From NCBI GenBank assembly GCA_003446015.1, contig DMBU01000126.1, positions 1-38,148 on the forward strand: a stretch of 38,148 nt of DNA, read 5' to 3'. The stretch is from Bacteroidales bacterium. Its GTDB lineage: Bacteria > Bacteroidota > Bacteroidia > Bacteroidales > UBA12077. The position numbers were made by a program, and so were the translations under genes. Position 1 is the stretch's first letter. Each line of letters starts with the position of its first letter. Shown here piece after piece: positions 7,727-16,819 of this stretch. The notes beneath the pieces were generated by a model. It did not search any database, was not told the origin of the DNA, and saw only the letters and a list, made by a program, of their open reading frames with translations.

Positions 7727-10090
7727 TTATAATTCTTCATGCTCTGTTCTCCTTATTATTTCATTTTGAAGATCTTCTCCCAAATCGTTAAAATAATCGC
7801 TATATCCTGCAACACGAACAATTAAATCGGTGTGTTTCTCAGGGTGTTTTTGTGCATCTCTTAATGTCTTTGCATTTACCACATTAAACTGAATATGATG
7901 TCCATCCATTCTGAAATAGCTTCTAACTAACTGAGAAAGTTTTACAATGCTCTGATCATCTTTAAAAAATGAAGGCGAAAATTTTTGATTCAGCAATGTT
8001 CCACCGGTTTTTAAGTGATCAATTTTTGCTGCTGATTTTAATACTGCAGTAGGTCCTTTTTTATCGGCTCCCTGAAATGGACTAATTCCTTCAGATAATG
8101 GTTCAAATGCTTTTCGTCCATCTGCTGTGGCTTTTATTACACTTCCAAAATAAACATGACTGGTAGTTGGTAACATGTTGATCCTGAATTTTCCTCCACG
8201 GAATGTTGGTATGTTATTTATTGCATCATAAAAGATATTGAAAACTTCAACTGCCAATGAATCTGCATAATCATCATCATTTCCATATTTTGGAGTTTCG
8301 TAAATCAGATCATGACGGAGCTGGTCGTATCCTTCAAAATTTACTCTCATAGCTTTTAAAAGTTCATCCATTGATATGTTTTTATGATCAAATACATGAT
8401 ACTTTATTGAAGTTAAACTGTCTGTAATACTACCTAATCCAACTCCCTGAACATAACTTGTATTGTAACGGGCTCCCCCCGAGTTATAATCAACTCCATT
8501 TGAAATGCAATCTTCGATAATCAGAGATAAAAAGGGAACAGGAAGCTCCTCGGCATACAGTTTCTCAATAATATTATTCCCTTTCAGTTTAATATCTGCA
8601 AAATAATTTAACTGCTTTTTGTATGCGTTTAAAAGTTCATCGATAGATTTGAAGTTTCTGGGATCGCCCGTTTTTATCCCAATCTCTTTTCCTGTTCTGG
8701 GATCAATACCATTATTTAAAGTAATTTCCAGTATTTTATTTAAGTTAAAATATCCGGTAAGAATATAGCTTTCAGTACCAAAAGCTCCGGTTTCGACACA
8801 ACCACTGGCTCCTCCATTTCTAGCATCTATTAGATCTTTTCCCTGATTTACCAATTCTTTTATTATGGCATCAGTATTAAAAATGGAAGGTTGACCGAAT
8901 CCTGTTTTTGTAATCTTAATGGCCCGTTCAATAAAACTGTCAGGATTTTTTTTGCTTAACTGAACCATGGAGCTTGGCTGAAGAATCCGCATTTCTTCAA
9001 TCACATCTAAAATAATGTAAGTAAGTTCGTTTACAGCATCGGAGCCATCTTCTTTTACTCCTCCTAAGTTAATTAATGAAAAATCTGTGTATGTGTTGCT
9101 TTCCAATGCTGTTACTCCCATTTTTGGAGGCGAAGGATGATTGTTAAATTTTACCCAGAATGCTTGCAATAATTCAATGGCTTTTTCTTTAGTTAAGGTA
9201 CCGTTTTCAGTTTCTTTTTTATAAAAAGGATATAAGTGTTGATCCAGTCTTCCCGGATTAAACGAATCCCATGGATTTACTTCGGTAATTACTCCCAAAT
9301 GAATAAACCAATAATGTTGCAACATTTCGTGAAATGTTGCAGGAGCATTTGCTGGTACTCTTCGACAAACTCTTGCCATTTCTGTAAGTTCGACTTTTCT
9401 TTTTTCGTCTTTTTCAGTTTCTGCTAATTTGTTTAGTTCATCTGCATGTCGATTAGCGAAAGTAATAATTGCTTCTGCAGCAATATTCATCGCTTTTAAT
9501 TCTTCGATTTTAGCCAGATCTTTTGAATCATTAGTATTCCTGTATTTCTCAATCGATTCCTGAATTTCTTTTTTAAGGTCAAGCATTCCCTTTTGAAAAA
9601 TCTTTTTGCCGGCAACAGTATGTCCGGGAGCACGCTGTTCTTGGAATTCCGTAAAAATTCCTGCTTCGTACGCAGCTTTCCATTCATCAGGTAATTGAGC
9701 AAACATTTTATCGCGTTGAGTATTCCCTTTCCAGAATGGTATAATTTCTTTTTCGTAAATGTTTTTGGTTTCGTCATCAACCCGGAACCATACTTTTGGT
9801 CTGTTGTTGAGAATATCTAAATCCTGCATGGAATGCAAACTTACCTCGGGATAGGTTGATGTTTCTTTTGGTGCAGGACCACGTTCTCCAACAATCAGTT
9901 CACCTTCATTTATACAGATATTTTTGTTTTCGAGAATATGTTTAAAAGACATTGCTCGTTTTACAGGCACTGAAACTTGTTTTGCAATTTCACTTTTATA
10001 GAATTCAGTTACCAGTATTGCTCGTTCTGGTGATAATTTATTGACAGCTGTTAAGCTTTCGTTTCTAAGTTTTTTTATTCGTTTGTTCAT
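7727..10090 (-). CDS. hypD: Glycyl radical enzyme, trans-4-hydroxy-L-proline dehydratase type
   Basis: 787 residues, full length for the family. The active-site cysteine loop is GASGCVETG (Cys431, Glu433) and the glycyl-radical loop is RVAGYSDYF (Gly762). The SGCVETGxFG form and the following TGYFN are those of HypD, which dehydrates trans-4-hydroxyproline to pyrroline-5-carboxylate, rather than CutC or glycerol dehydratase. From memory of the Clostridioides difficile HypD active site (His160, Asp278, Ser334, Phe340, Cys434, Glu436, Tyr450, Gly765), each residue is found here with a constant offset of three (His157, Asp275, Ser331, Phe337, Cys431, Glu433, Tyr447, Gly762). Its activase gene is 86 nt upstream on the same strand. 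A proC-like reductase is not in the window. A related dehydratase of unknown substrate remains possible. Confidence 0.87.
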   Translation of the reverse strand: MNKRIKKLRNESLTAVNKLSPERAILVTEFYKSEIAKQVSVPVKRAMSFKHILENKNICINEGELIVGERGPAPKETSTYPEVSLHSMQDLDILNNRPKVWFRVDDETKNIYEKEIIPFWKGNTQRDKMFAQLPDEWKAAYEAGIFTEFQEQRAPGHTVAGKKIFQKGMLDLKKEIQESIEKYRNTNDSKDLAKIEELKAMNIAAEAIITFANRHADELNKLAETEKDEKRKVELTEMARVCRRVPANAPATFHEMLQHYWFIHLGVITEVNPWDSFNPGRLDQHLYPFYKKETENGTLTKEKAIELLQAFWVKFNNHPSPPKMGVTALESNTYTDFSLINLGGVKEDGSDAVNELTYIILDVIEEMRILQPSSMVQLSKKNPDSFIERAIKITKTGFGQPSIFNTDAIIKELVNQGKDLIDARNGGASGCVETGAFGTESYILTGYFNLNKILEITLNNGIDPRTGKEIGIKTGDPRNFKSIDELLNAYKKQLNYFADIKLKGNNIIEKLYAEELPVPFLSLIIEDCISNGVDYNSGGARYNTSYVQGVGLGSITDSLTSIKYHVFDHKNISMDELLKAMRVNFEGYDQLRHDLIYETPKYGNDDDYADSLAVEVFNIFYDAINNIPTFRGGKFRINMLPTTSHVYFGSVIKATADGRKAFEPLSEGISPFQGADKKGPTAVLKSAAKIDHLKTGGTLLNQKFSPSFFKDDQSIVKLSQLVRSYFRMDGHHIQFNVVNAKTLRDAQKHPEKHTDLIVRVAGYSDYFNDLGEDLQNEIIRRTEHEEL

Positions 10091-10129
10091 ACTTTAGTTT
10101 CAAGTTTTATGTTGAAGGTTTAAAGTTTG

Positions 10130-10170
10130 TAATTCGTAATTCATAATTCGTAATTCATAATTCGTAATTT
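10130..10170. repeat. Heptanucleotide tandem repeat between activase and HypD genes
   Basis: Almost six tandem copies of a 7-base unit, TAATTCG alternating with TAATTCA, in the 86-nt gap. Copy number could vary by slippage and shift the leader before hypD. Confidence 0.8.
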
Positions 10171-10176
10171 TTTATA

Positions 10177-10971
10177 CTATCCCCCAATCCCAACTTTAAA
10201 TCCTATAGATTCAAATTCTGATTTTAAGTATAACATGTCGTTATTGGATAGGGGCTTGGTATCTTTCATCTTATTTTCTTTTTTAAATCTCGTGTATTTA
10301 CCTTTTGAAATATTGTGATATGGCAATAAATCAATCTGATTGATATTTTTTAAAGATTTAAGAAAGAATTTTATATCAGAGATATTCTTTTCAGTATCAG
10401 TAATTCCCGGAACTACAGGATATCGTAAAATGACATTTTTATGATTCTGATCAAGCCACTGAAGATTTTCTAATATTCCATCAACAGGCACTCCGGTATA
10501 TTTTTGATGCAATTCATTGTCAATTATTTTGATATCAAAAAGAAAGCAATCTGCTAAGTTTGCAACCATTTCAATCGTTTTCTTTGATGTAAAACCGGTC
10601 GTGTCGATGCAAGTATGAATGCTTTTTTGTTTGCACAAAACAAGTATTTCTTGAAGGAATTTAGATTGCATTAATGGTTCACCTCCTGAGAAAGTAACCC
10701 CACCATTAGATTCTTCAAAGAACACCTGATCACCAAGAATGATGTCCATTAGTTCTTTACTTGTTATTTGATATCCAACTGTAACTGCTCTTTTAAATTC
10801 TTTACCATCCAATTTATTTACTTGAATAAATATTTCGAGATTTACATCCTGACTTTCAGGATTATGACACCACCAGCAATTCAAAGGACATCCTTTAAAA
10901 AATATGGTTTGTCTGATTCCCGGACCATCGTGTACTGCGAAATGCTTAATATCGAAAATGGTTGCTAACAT
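10177..10971 (-). CDS. hypE: Glycyl radical enzyme activase (radical SAM), HypE-like
   Basis: Installs the glycyl radical on the neighbouring HypD-like enzyme using S-adenosylmethionine. The 264-residue protein has DGPGIR, the radical-SAM cluster C28-x3-C32-x2-C35 (GCPLNCWWCHNPES), and GVTFSGGEPL. Dehydratase activases normally carry a ferredoxin-like insert with two extra [4Fe-4S] clusters right after the CxxxCxxC motif. Here that place holds only some 30 residues (about 40-70) and no cysteine, so the auxiliary clusters are absent, as in pyruvate formate-lyase activase. It is the first gene of the hypE-hypD-peptidase run. The ATG at 10971 gives the canonical N-terminus. Confidence 0.88.
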   Translation of the reverse strand: MLATIFDIKHFAVHDGPGIRQTIFFKGCPLNCWWCHNPESQDVNLEIFIQVNKLDGKEFKRAVTVGYQITSKELMDIILGDQVFFEESNGGVTFSGGEPLMQSKFLQEILVLCKQKSIHTCIDTTGFTSKKTIEMVANLADCFLFDIKIIDNELHQKYTGVPVDGILENLQWLDQNHKNVILRYPVVPGITDTEKNISDIKFFLKSLKNINQIDLLPYHNISKGKYTRFKKENKMKDTKPLSNNDMLYLKSEFESIGFKVGIGG

Positions 10972-11247
10972 TATTTCAATGTATTTCGAATTTTGAATAT
11001 TGATTAACGAATGATGATTTTTGATTTATAACTTCTTAAATCCTAAATCGTTGATCGGTGTTATTAAATCAAATGATTATTAGGTGTAAGTTAAAAAGAA
11101 TAATAATCTTTCCTGATAAAAAAAGTATAATGAAGTATAAAATACTTGTCAGCAAATCCAGCACTCGAAAAGGCCTTTGCCAAAATTGTGGTATAAATTT
11201 GTTGAATAGAATGGATTCATTTTTAACAAATGGATAATTTGTACACG

Positions 11248-11940
11248 TTAATTATATAGTGTTTCAAGAAATTTTGTAAAAACTATTAAATCGTTTTTAT
11301 CTTTTAAATTAATACTATTCTTATTAATAAATTCTTTAATTGAATCTTTATGATTTTTAAAGTATTTATTAATTTTAGATTTTGTAGCTAATACAATTTC
11401 ATCGTTGATTAATAGATAGAAATTTTCAATAATAGGTATTTCAATATCTGTTATATTATTTAAGTTACAATTCTCACCTCCCCAAATTCCTTTTCCGGTA
11501 TAAAAAGATGTCTTTTTCGATACAGCCGATGTTGTGGATTCCGTGCCATAAGCTCCAGAGGGTTTATTAGATGATAATTTCGCTTTTCTGCTTAATAATA
11601 CTGAAATTTTACCTGATGATACCCTTTCATATGTCTTTTTGTTTTTCCATATAAACGCTTTGCTGCCAATTTTTATTGAATCTAATTCCTCTACATTCGT
11701 AATAACTAAGATTTGAGTATTATTAATATAGCATAGATCATTATAAACAACATTGTAATTAAATTTTGATTTTGAGATTCCTTCATCATTAAAATATGCT
11801 ACTCCCTCTTCAAAGGAATTAAATAAGAACATGGAATTTTCAGAAAACCTGGTATTTATATTTTCTTCCTGTGCATTCGCAATAATGATATAATTAACAA
11901 ATACAGATGTAAATATAACTGCAAATTTAAATGTTTTCAT
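11248..11940 (-). CDS. Secreted protein of unknown function
   Basis: I do not recognise this protein. The ATG at 11940 starts a 230-residue product with a clear signal peptide ending ANAQ; the open frame extends three codons upstream only through a TTG. The mature part has a first half with a YFNDEG...KFNYNVVYNDLCYI pattern, seen in small periplasmic Bacteroidota proteins, a Ser/Thr/Lys-rich middle, and a basic C-terminus with several NK(N/D)xI segments. There is one Cys in the N-terminal half and one in the middle. It lies 45 nt downstream of hydE and shares its strand, but it has its own promoter-like box, so a functional link to hydrogenase maturation is not supported. Confidence 0.7.
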   Translation of the reverse strand: MKTFKFAVIFTSVFVNYIIIANAQEENINTRFSENSMFLFNSFEEGVAYFNDEGISKSKFNYNVVYNDLCYINNTQILVITNVEELDSIKIGSKAFIWKNKKTYERVSSGKISVLLSRKAKLSSNKPSGAYGTESTTSAVSKKTSFYTGKGIWGGENCNLNNITDIEIPIIENFYLLINDEIVLATKSKINKYFKNHKDSIKEFINKNSINLKDKNDLIVFTKFLETLYN

Positions 11941-11965
11941 ATTTCCCAATAAATTAAATATATAA

Positions 11966-11973
11966 CAAATATA
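11966..11973 (-). promoter_or_regulatory. Putative -7 box for the unknown secreted protein gene
   Basis: TATATTTG on the minus strand, matching TAnnTTTG, 25 nt ahead of the ATG at 11940 and inside the gap after hydE. Confidence 0.4.
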
Positions 11974-11993
11974 ATATTTTTTAAGAAAAACTA

Positions 11994-13076
11994 TTATACT
12001 CTTTTTTCAAAATGTTTCGAATCACCCCATTCACCATATCCTATATCGTCACCGGTAATTCCAATTCGAATTTCCATGCAATTTGTGCAGTCGGCAGCTT
12101 CTTCGTTGGTGCAGGGTTTGTTTTCGTAAAGTTTATAATTATCTCTATACATACCAGGAGTAATATTGGGCATAATAATATTTGCTCCAACTTTAATTGC
12201 TTTTTCACGACCAATAGGATCAATAGCTTGCAATGCAGTTGCTGCAGCAATATTAATGTCTTTCATGATGATTCTTAAAAGTGCTATCATTTTTAGAGTT
12301 AATGTAAATCGATCGTCAATGGGCATTAGCAAATCTTTGTATTGATATAAGGGAGTATCAACATGTTCAATATACGGACCCATACCACACATATCTATAT
12401 CAAAATCGCGCATAAATAAAAGATCATTAGCGAGATCTTCATAGCTTTGAAAGGGAAGACCTATCATAACACCTGTTCCTGTTTGGTATCCAATTTTTTG
12501 TAATGACTTTAAACAAGCCATACGTGTCTCGAAATCGTGTTTTTTGTTCTGAGGATGGATTTTATAATATAAATCGGGATTGGAAGATTCAATACGCAAT
12601 AAATAACGATGAGCCCCATTTTCGAACCATTCCTGGTACACTTCATCGGGTTGTTCTCCCAATGAAATGGTGATTCCTAATTCATTGTTAGAAATGTCTT
12701 TAATTTGCTTTAATAAATTTGAAATTCGTTTGGTGAAAGTTGGTGATGAGATTTCTCCAGCCTGCAAAACAACAGAACCATAATTACTTTCATAAGCAAA
12801 TTTAACTGCATCTAAAATCTCGGAATCAGAAATATCATAACGATTAGCATTTTTATTGTCAAGCCTTATACCACAATAATAACAGTTTTTACTGCATATA
12901 TTCGACATTTCAATTAGTCCGCGATAGTATACTTTCTTACCTACATATTCAGCTTTTATTTTTGCTGCCTGTGTAAAAATTTTATTTCGGGTTTCTTTAT
13001 CCGTTTGTAAAAGAGAAATAAGATCTGCTTTCGAGAATGTATTCTGGTTAAGAATTTCGTCAATTTTGGTTTCCAT
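11994..13076 (-). CDS. hydE: [FeFe]-hydrogenase maturation radical SAM protein HydE
   Basis: HydE takes part in building the diiron subcluster of [FeFe]-hydrogenase together with HydF and HydG. The 360-residue protein has the radical SAM motif C61-x3-C65-x2-C68 (CSKNCYYC) and, near the C-terminus, C322-x7-C330-x2-C333, which matches the second cluster site known in Thermotoga HydE. Other family stretches are LQAGE, ISLGEQ, YLLRIESSNPDLY, GTGVMIGLPFQ and PNITPGMYRDNY. PylB and BioB relatives lack this combination. Neither HydF, HydG nor a hydrogenase is within the window, so the gene is solitary here. Its presence implies a [FeFe]-hydrogenase elsewhere in the genome and fits ferredoxin-producing fermentation next door. 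Confidence 0.92.
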   Translation of the reverse strand: METKIDEILNQNTFSKADLISLLQTDKETRNKIFTQAAKIKAEYVGKKVYYRGLIEMSNICSKNCYYCGIRLDNKNANRYDISDSEILDAVKFAYESNYGSVVLQAGEISSPTFTKRISNLLKQIKDISNNELGITISLGEQPDEVYQEWFENGAHRYLLRIESSNPDLYYKIHPQNKKHDFETRMACLKSLQKIGYQTGTGVMIGLPFQSYEDLANDLLFMRDFDIDMCGMGPYIEHVDTPLYQYKDLLMPIDDRFTLTLKMIALLRIIMKDINIAAATALQAIDPIGREKAIKVGANIIMPNITPGMYRDNYKLYENKPCTNEEAADCTNCMEIRIGITGDDIGYGEWGDSKHFEKRV

Positions 13077-13101
13077 AAAAAATCAATTGTTATTCAGTTC
13101 A

Positions 13102-13109
13102 CAAATGTA
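13102..13109 (-). promoter_or_regulatory. Putative -7 box of hydE
   Basis: TACATTTG on the minus strand (TAnnTTTG), 25 nt before the hydE start codon. Confidence 0.45.
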
Positions 13110-13292
13110 GTAACATCATTTGAATATTAAATATTTAATAAAAGACTTTTTTGTCTTTTATTAATATGTTGCAGAATATGTTTATTACTGTAAGTGCTCA
13201 AAAGATTCATATTCTTATGCTTTAGTTTTGAATTCTAATTAATATCGAAGGTTTACTTACAATCTGTAACTAACTTGTCTTATTATTTTTAC

Positions 13293-13300
13293 TAAATTTG
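13293..13300 (+). promoter_or_regulatory. Putative -7 box of the acyl-CoA synthetase unit
   Basis: TAAATTTG, matching TAnnTTTG, 34 nt before the start codon at 13335, with a TTG 15 nt further upstream. It would drive the plus-strand unit, divergent from hydE. Confidence 0.5.
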
Positions 13301-13334
13301 TGCAACTTTATAAAAATAGTAAAAGATTTTAAGT

Positions 13335-15392
13335 ATGATAACAAAACAACTTCTTGACCCTAAAAGTATTGTTGTTGTAGGTGGTTCGGATAATATTCAG
13401 AAGCCGGGAGGTAAAGTTCTCAAAAACCTTATTGATGGTAATTTTAAAGGTGATTTGTATGTTGCAAATCCTAAGGAAGATGAAGTACAAGGAGTAAAGA
13501 GCTATAAAATTCTTACTGATTTACCTCAGGTTGATATGGCAATTTTGGCTATAGCAGCTAAATTCTGTCCGGATACGGTAAGGTTGTTGGCAGAGCAAAA
13601 AGGGACAAAAGCATTTATTATTTTGTCGGCCGGATTTAGCGAAGAAAACGAAGAAGGAGCAAAGCTCGAAAAAGAAGTTGTTGATATTATAAATGCAAAC
13701 GAAGCTTGTTTAATAGGACCAAACTGCGTAGGGGTATTAAATCAAAATCATAATGGAATATTTACTACACCTATTCCAAGTTTAGATCCACAAGGTGTTG
13801 ATTTTATTTCGGGATCTGGAGCTACAGCAGTTTTTATCATGGAATCTGGTATTCCTAAAGGTTTAAAATTCTCAAGCGTATATTCTGTTGGTAATAGTGC
13901 TCAATTAGGAGTTGAGGAGATTGTTAAATATATGGATGAGAGTTTTGATCCAAAAACAAGCTCAAAAGTTAAGTTATTATATATTGAAAGCATTGATAAA
14001 TCTGAGATGTTGCTGAAGCATGCATCATCATTAATTCGTAAAGGATGTAAAATTGCAGCAATTAAGGCTGGTAGTTCAGATGCTGGTAGCCGTGCCGCAT
14101 CTTCACATACGGGAGCATTGGCAAGTTCTGATGTTGCAGTTGATGCTTTATTTAGAAAAGCTGGGGTTGTTCGTTGTGCAGGACGCGACGAACTGGCAAC
14201 TGTTGCTTCAATATTTATGCATCCTGAATTAAAAGGCAAAAATATTGCAATTATTACTCACGCAGGCGGACCTGCAGTAATGTTAACAGATGCTTTATCG
14301 AACAATAAATTAGAAATTCCTCATATCGAAGGACCAAAAGCTGATGCATTGTTGGAAAAACTTTATCCGGGCTCATCTGTAGCCAATCCAATTGATTTTT
14401 TAGCTACCGGAAATGCGGAACAATTAGGTCATATTATTGATGCCTGCGAAAATGATTTTGAAAATATTGATGCAATGGCTGTAATTTTTGGTAGTCCTGG
14501 ATTATTTCCTGTCTATGATGTGTATGATCTACTGGATGAAAAGATGAAAGTTTGTAAAAAGCCAATTTATCCTATTTTACCATCAGTTATCAATGTTAAG
14601 GATGAGATTGATGCATTTATTGCTAAAGGACGGATTAACTTCCCTGATGAGGTAGTATTCGGGAACGCTCTGGCAAAGGTGTTTCATACAGAAAAGCCAG
14701 CTCCGGAAAAAATTGAATTACCTCAACTAGATCATAATAAAATCAGAACCATTATTGATCATTCAGAAAATGGATACATCGCACCGGAGAAGGTTCAGGC
14801 TTTACTTGATGCTGCCGGAATTTCAAGAGCAGGAGAGGCTGTTGTTACGAACAGAGAAGAAGCTGTTAAAGCTGCTGAAAAATTAGGATTGCCCGTTGTA
14901 ATGAAAGTTGTAGGACCGGTTCATAAATCGGATGTTGGTGGCGTTGTGTTGAATGTAAAAGATACAGAAACTGTAGCCAAAGAATTTGATCGAATGATTC
15001 AAATCAAAGATACCACAGCCATCTTATTGCAACCTATGCTTTCAGGAACTGAATTGTTTGTAGGTGCGAAAGCAGAACCAAAATTTGGACATATGGTGCT
15101 ATGTGGCTTAGGTGGAATTTTTATCGAAGTATTAAAAGATGTTAGTGCAGGATTAGCACCAATAGCAATAAATGAGGCTGCCAAAATGATTAAAAATCTT
15201 CGTAGTTATGGAATCATTAAGGGTGTTCGCGGACAGGAAGGTGTAAACGAAGAAATGTTTGCCGAAATTGTAAGCCGTGTCTCTGCACTGGTAAAGGCTG
15301 CACCCGAAATTGCAGAAATGGATTTGAATCCTTTGTTAGGAAAAGCAGATAGGGTTGTTGCGGTAGATGCACGAATTAGAATTGAAAAGTAA
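13335..15392 (+). CDS. ADP-forming acyl-CoA synthetase (acetate--CoA ligase, fused alpha-beta)
   Basis: Converts acyl-CoA, ADP and phosphate to the free acid, CoA and ATP, the substrate-level phosphorylation step of peptide-fermenting archaea and some anaerobic bacteria. In 685 residues it holds the CoA-binding domain (about 1-130; PKSIVVVGGSDN, LIGPNCVG), the succinyl-CoA-ligase-like domain with the phosphohistidine His258 in SSHTGALASSD, a middle ligase-CoA domain, and a C-terminal ATP-grasp domain (from about 475) with VVMKVVGPVHKSDVGGV. This is the full fused order alpha then beta. The acyl specificity cannot be read; neighbours (aminotransferase and a Vor-type oxidoreductase) suggest branched or other amino-acid-derived acyl-CoAs. 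It heads a plus-strand unit whose next start codon is only 8 nt past its stop. Confidence 0.9.
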   Translation: MITKQLLDPKSIVVVGGSDNIQKPGGKVLKNLIDGNFKGDLYVANPKEDEVQGVKSYKILTDLPQVDMAILAIAAKFCPDTVRLLAEQKGTKAFIILSAGFSEENEEGAKLEKEVVDIINANEACLIGPNCVGVLNQNHNGIFTTPIPSLDPQGVDFISGSGATAVFIMESGIPKGLKFSSVYSVGNSAQLGVEEIVKYMDESFDPKTSSKVKLLYIESIDKSEMLLKHASSLIRKGCKIAAIKAGSSDAGSRAASSHTGALASSDVAVDALFRKAGVVRCAGRDELATVASIFMHPELKGKNIAIITHAGGPAVMLTDALSNNKLEIPHIEGPKADALLEKLYPGSSVANPIDFLATGNAEQLGHIIDACENDFENIDAMAVIFGSPGLFPVYDVYDLLDEKMKVCKKPIYPILPSVINVKDEIDAFIAKGRINFPDEVVFGNALAKVFHTEKPAPEKIELPQLDHNKIRTIIDHSENGYIAPEKVQALLDAAGISRAGEAVVTNREEAVKAAEKLGLPVVMKVVGPVHKSDVGGVVLNVKDTETVAKEFDRMIQIKDTTAILLQPMLSGTELFVGAKAEPKFGHMVLCGLGGIFIEVLKDVSAGLAPIAINEAAKMIKNLRSYGIIKGVRGQEGVNEEMFAEIVSRVSALVKAAPEIAEMDLNPLLGKADRVVAVDARIRIEK

Positions 15393-15400
15393 AAATAGAG

Positions 15401-15559
15401 ATGCGAAAGTTTAAAGATTTAAGGTTCAATGAGAAATTGCTAATTGTAATGGCAGTTGTGTTAATTCTTGGATTAATTCTAAAATGGTCACATTTCAAAG
15501 AGAGTTTTGTGAAAGGATTTGAAAGATTTGGATTTATTAAATCAGAAAAAGTTAAATAA
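15401..15559 (+). CDS. Small single-pass membrane protein, 52 residues
   Basis: A short gene tightly packed between two large ones: its ATG is 8 nt after the acyl-CoA synthetase stop, and its TAA is 7 nt before the porin start. The product has a basic N-terminus, one hydrophobic helix (about residues 13-28), then a positively charged, aromatic tail (HFKESFVKGFERFGFIKSEK). No family is recognised. The tight spacing and clean hydropathy favour a real gene. It may be an accessory of the symporter two genes downstream or of the porin; this is a guess from position. Confidence 0.6.
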   Translation: MRKFKDLRFNEKLLIVMAVVLILGLILKWSHFKESFVKGFERFGFIKSEKVK

Positions 15560-15566
15560 TTTAGTG

Positions 15567-16808
15567 ATGAAAATTACATATTCAGCTTTATTAATTCTCC
15601 TCTTTGCATCTCGTATATTTGCTCAGGAAGAAGACAAGAAAATTAAATTTGAAGCCTCCGGGTTTATTAAAAGTGATATTTATTACGACTCTCGTCAGAA
15701 TGTAGACGCATTAGAAGGCCTGTTGCATATTTTTCCTAAAGATATAAGTTACGACGAAAATGGTAAAGATATTAACGCAAAAAGTTCAGTTGGCATAGTT
15801 GATATTTCTTCAAGGATAAGAGGTGCTGTAATAGGGCCAGATGTGTTCGGTGCAAAATTAACAGGTTTAGTGGAGGTAGATTTTACTGGTGTTACAGGAG
15901 GTTATTCTACAAGCAGGATACGTTTGCGTCATGCTTATTCAAAGCTAAATTGGGAAAATACAGAAATATTATTCGGAAGAGAGTGGCATCCAATGTTTGT
16001 TAAAGAAGTTTACCCTTCTGTAATGTCTTTAAATACAGGAATTCCTTTCCAGCCTTTTAATCGAAGTCCGATGCTTCAGGTTTCACATAAAATTGGTGAT
16101 TTTAAGTTTATTGGTGCTGCTATTTCTCAAAGCGATTATGTAAATAGCGGCCCTGATGGTAAATCGGCGCAATATCTTAAAAACTCAAATATTCCTAATT
16201 TACATTTGCAGATTCAATATAGCCCGGGCGATTTCTTGTTTGGATTGGCCGCAGATTATAAATGTATTCAACCAAGAACTTCAACTACTTCGTTAATTAC
16301 AGATGATTTAGTTTATGTGACTGATGAAAAATTAAACTCGTATGCATGGATGGGATATCTTAAATTTAAGAGATCTAAGTTTGAATTGAAAGCTAAAGCA
16401 ATCTATGGACAAAATCTTTCGGAAAGCGTTATGCCCGGAGGTTATGGGGTTAGTGTTTTAGATAGCTTGACTGGATTTGAAAAATATACTCCATTCAACC
16501 ATTTTTATACCTGGGCAAACGTAATTTACGGAGATCAAACCAAATTTGGATTGTTTGGCGGATATACAAAAAATCTTGGGGCTGTTGATCCTGTTGTTGG
16601 AGATACCTATGGAATGGCTTTAAACATTGATTATATATACAGAATTACACCAACCATAACTCATAAAATAAAGAATTTTATGTTAGCTCTTGAACTGGAA
16701 TATACAGTTGCAGCTTATGGTAATGATTTTGATAATTATGGTAAGGCAATTAGTTCTCACGAAGTTTCGAATACAAGAGTATTATTTTCAGTATTTCATT
16801 TCTTTTAA
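15567..16808 (+). CDS. Outer-membrane beta-barrel porin
   Basis: The ATG at 15567 opens a 413-residue protein with signal peptide MKITYSALLILLFASRIFAQ; a start further upstream would overlap the small membrane gene and bury the signal sequence. The mature protein is rich in alternating hydrophobic/polar strands with aromatic girdle residues, contains SRIRLRHAYSKLNW and ILFGREWHPMF as in Bacteroidota DcaP/porin-like families, and ends in SVFHFF, a terminal-phenylalanine barrel signature. It lies 11 nt upstream of the sodium symporter gene, so porin and symporter probably carry the same solute across the outer and inner membrane. The substrate is not known. Confidence 0.85.
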   Translation: MKITYSALLILLFASRIFAQEEDKKIKFEASGFIKSDIYYDSRQNVDALEGLLHIFPKDISYDENGKDINAKSSVGIVDISSRIRGAVIGPDVFGAKLTGLVEVDFTGVTGGYSTSRIRLRHAYSKLNWENTEILFGREWHPMFVKEVYPSVMSLNTGIPFQPFNRSPMLQVSHKIGDFKFIGAAISQSDYVNSGPDGKSAQYLKNSNIPNLHLQIQYSPGDFLFGLAADYKCIQPRTSTTSLITDDLVYVTDEKLNSYAWMGYLKFKRSKFELKAKAIYGQNLSESVMPGGYGVSVLDSLTGFEKYTPFNHFYTWANVIYGDQTKFGLFGGYTKNLGAVDPVVGDTYGMALNIDYIYRITPTITHKIKNFMLALELEYTVAAYGNDFDNYGKAISSHEVSNTRVLFSVFHFF

Positions 16809-16819
16809 TAATATAAAAA

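Noticed and set aside
13901..14239. Antisense open frame of 112 codons inside the acyl-CoA synthetase gene
   Set aside because: It is a shadow of the coding strand; the sense frame has clear catalytic motifs. The same holds for the other long antisense frames in the window.
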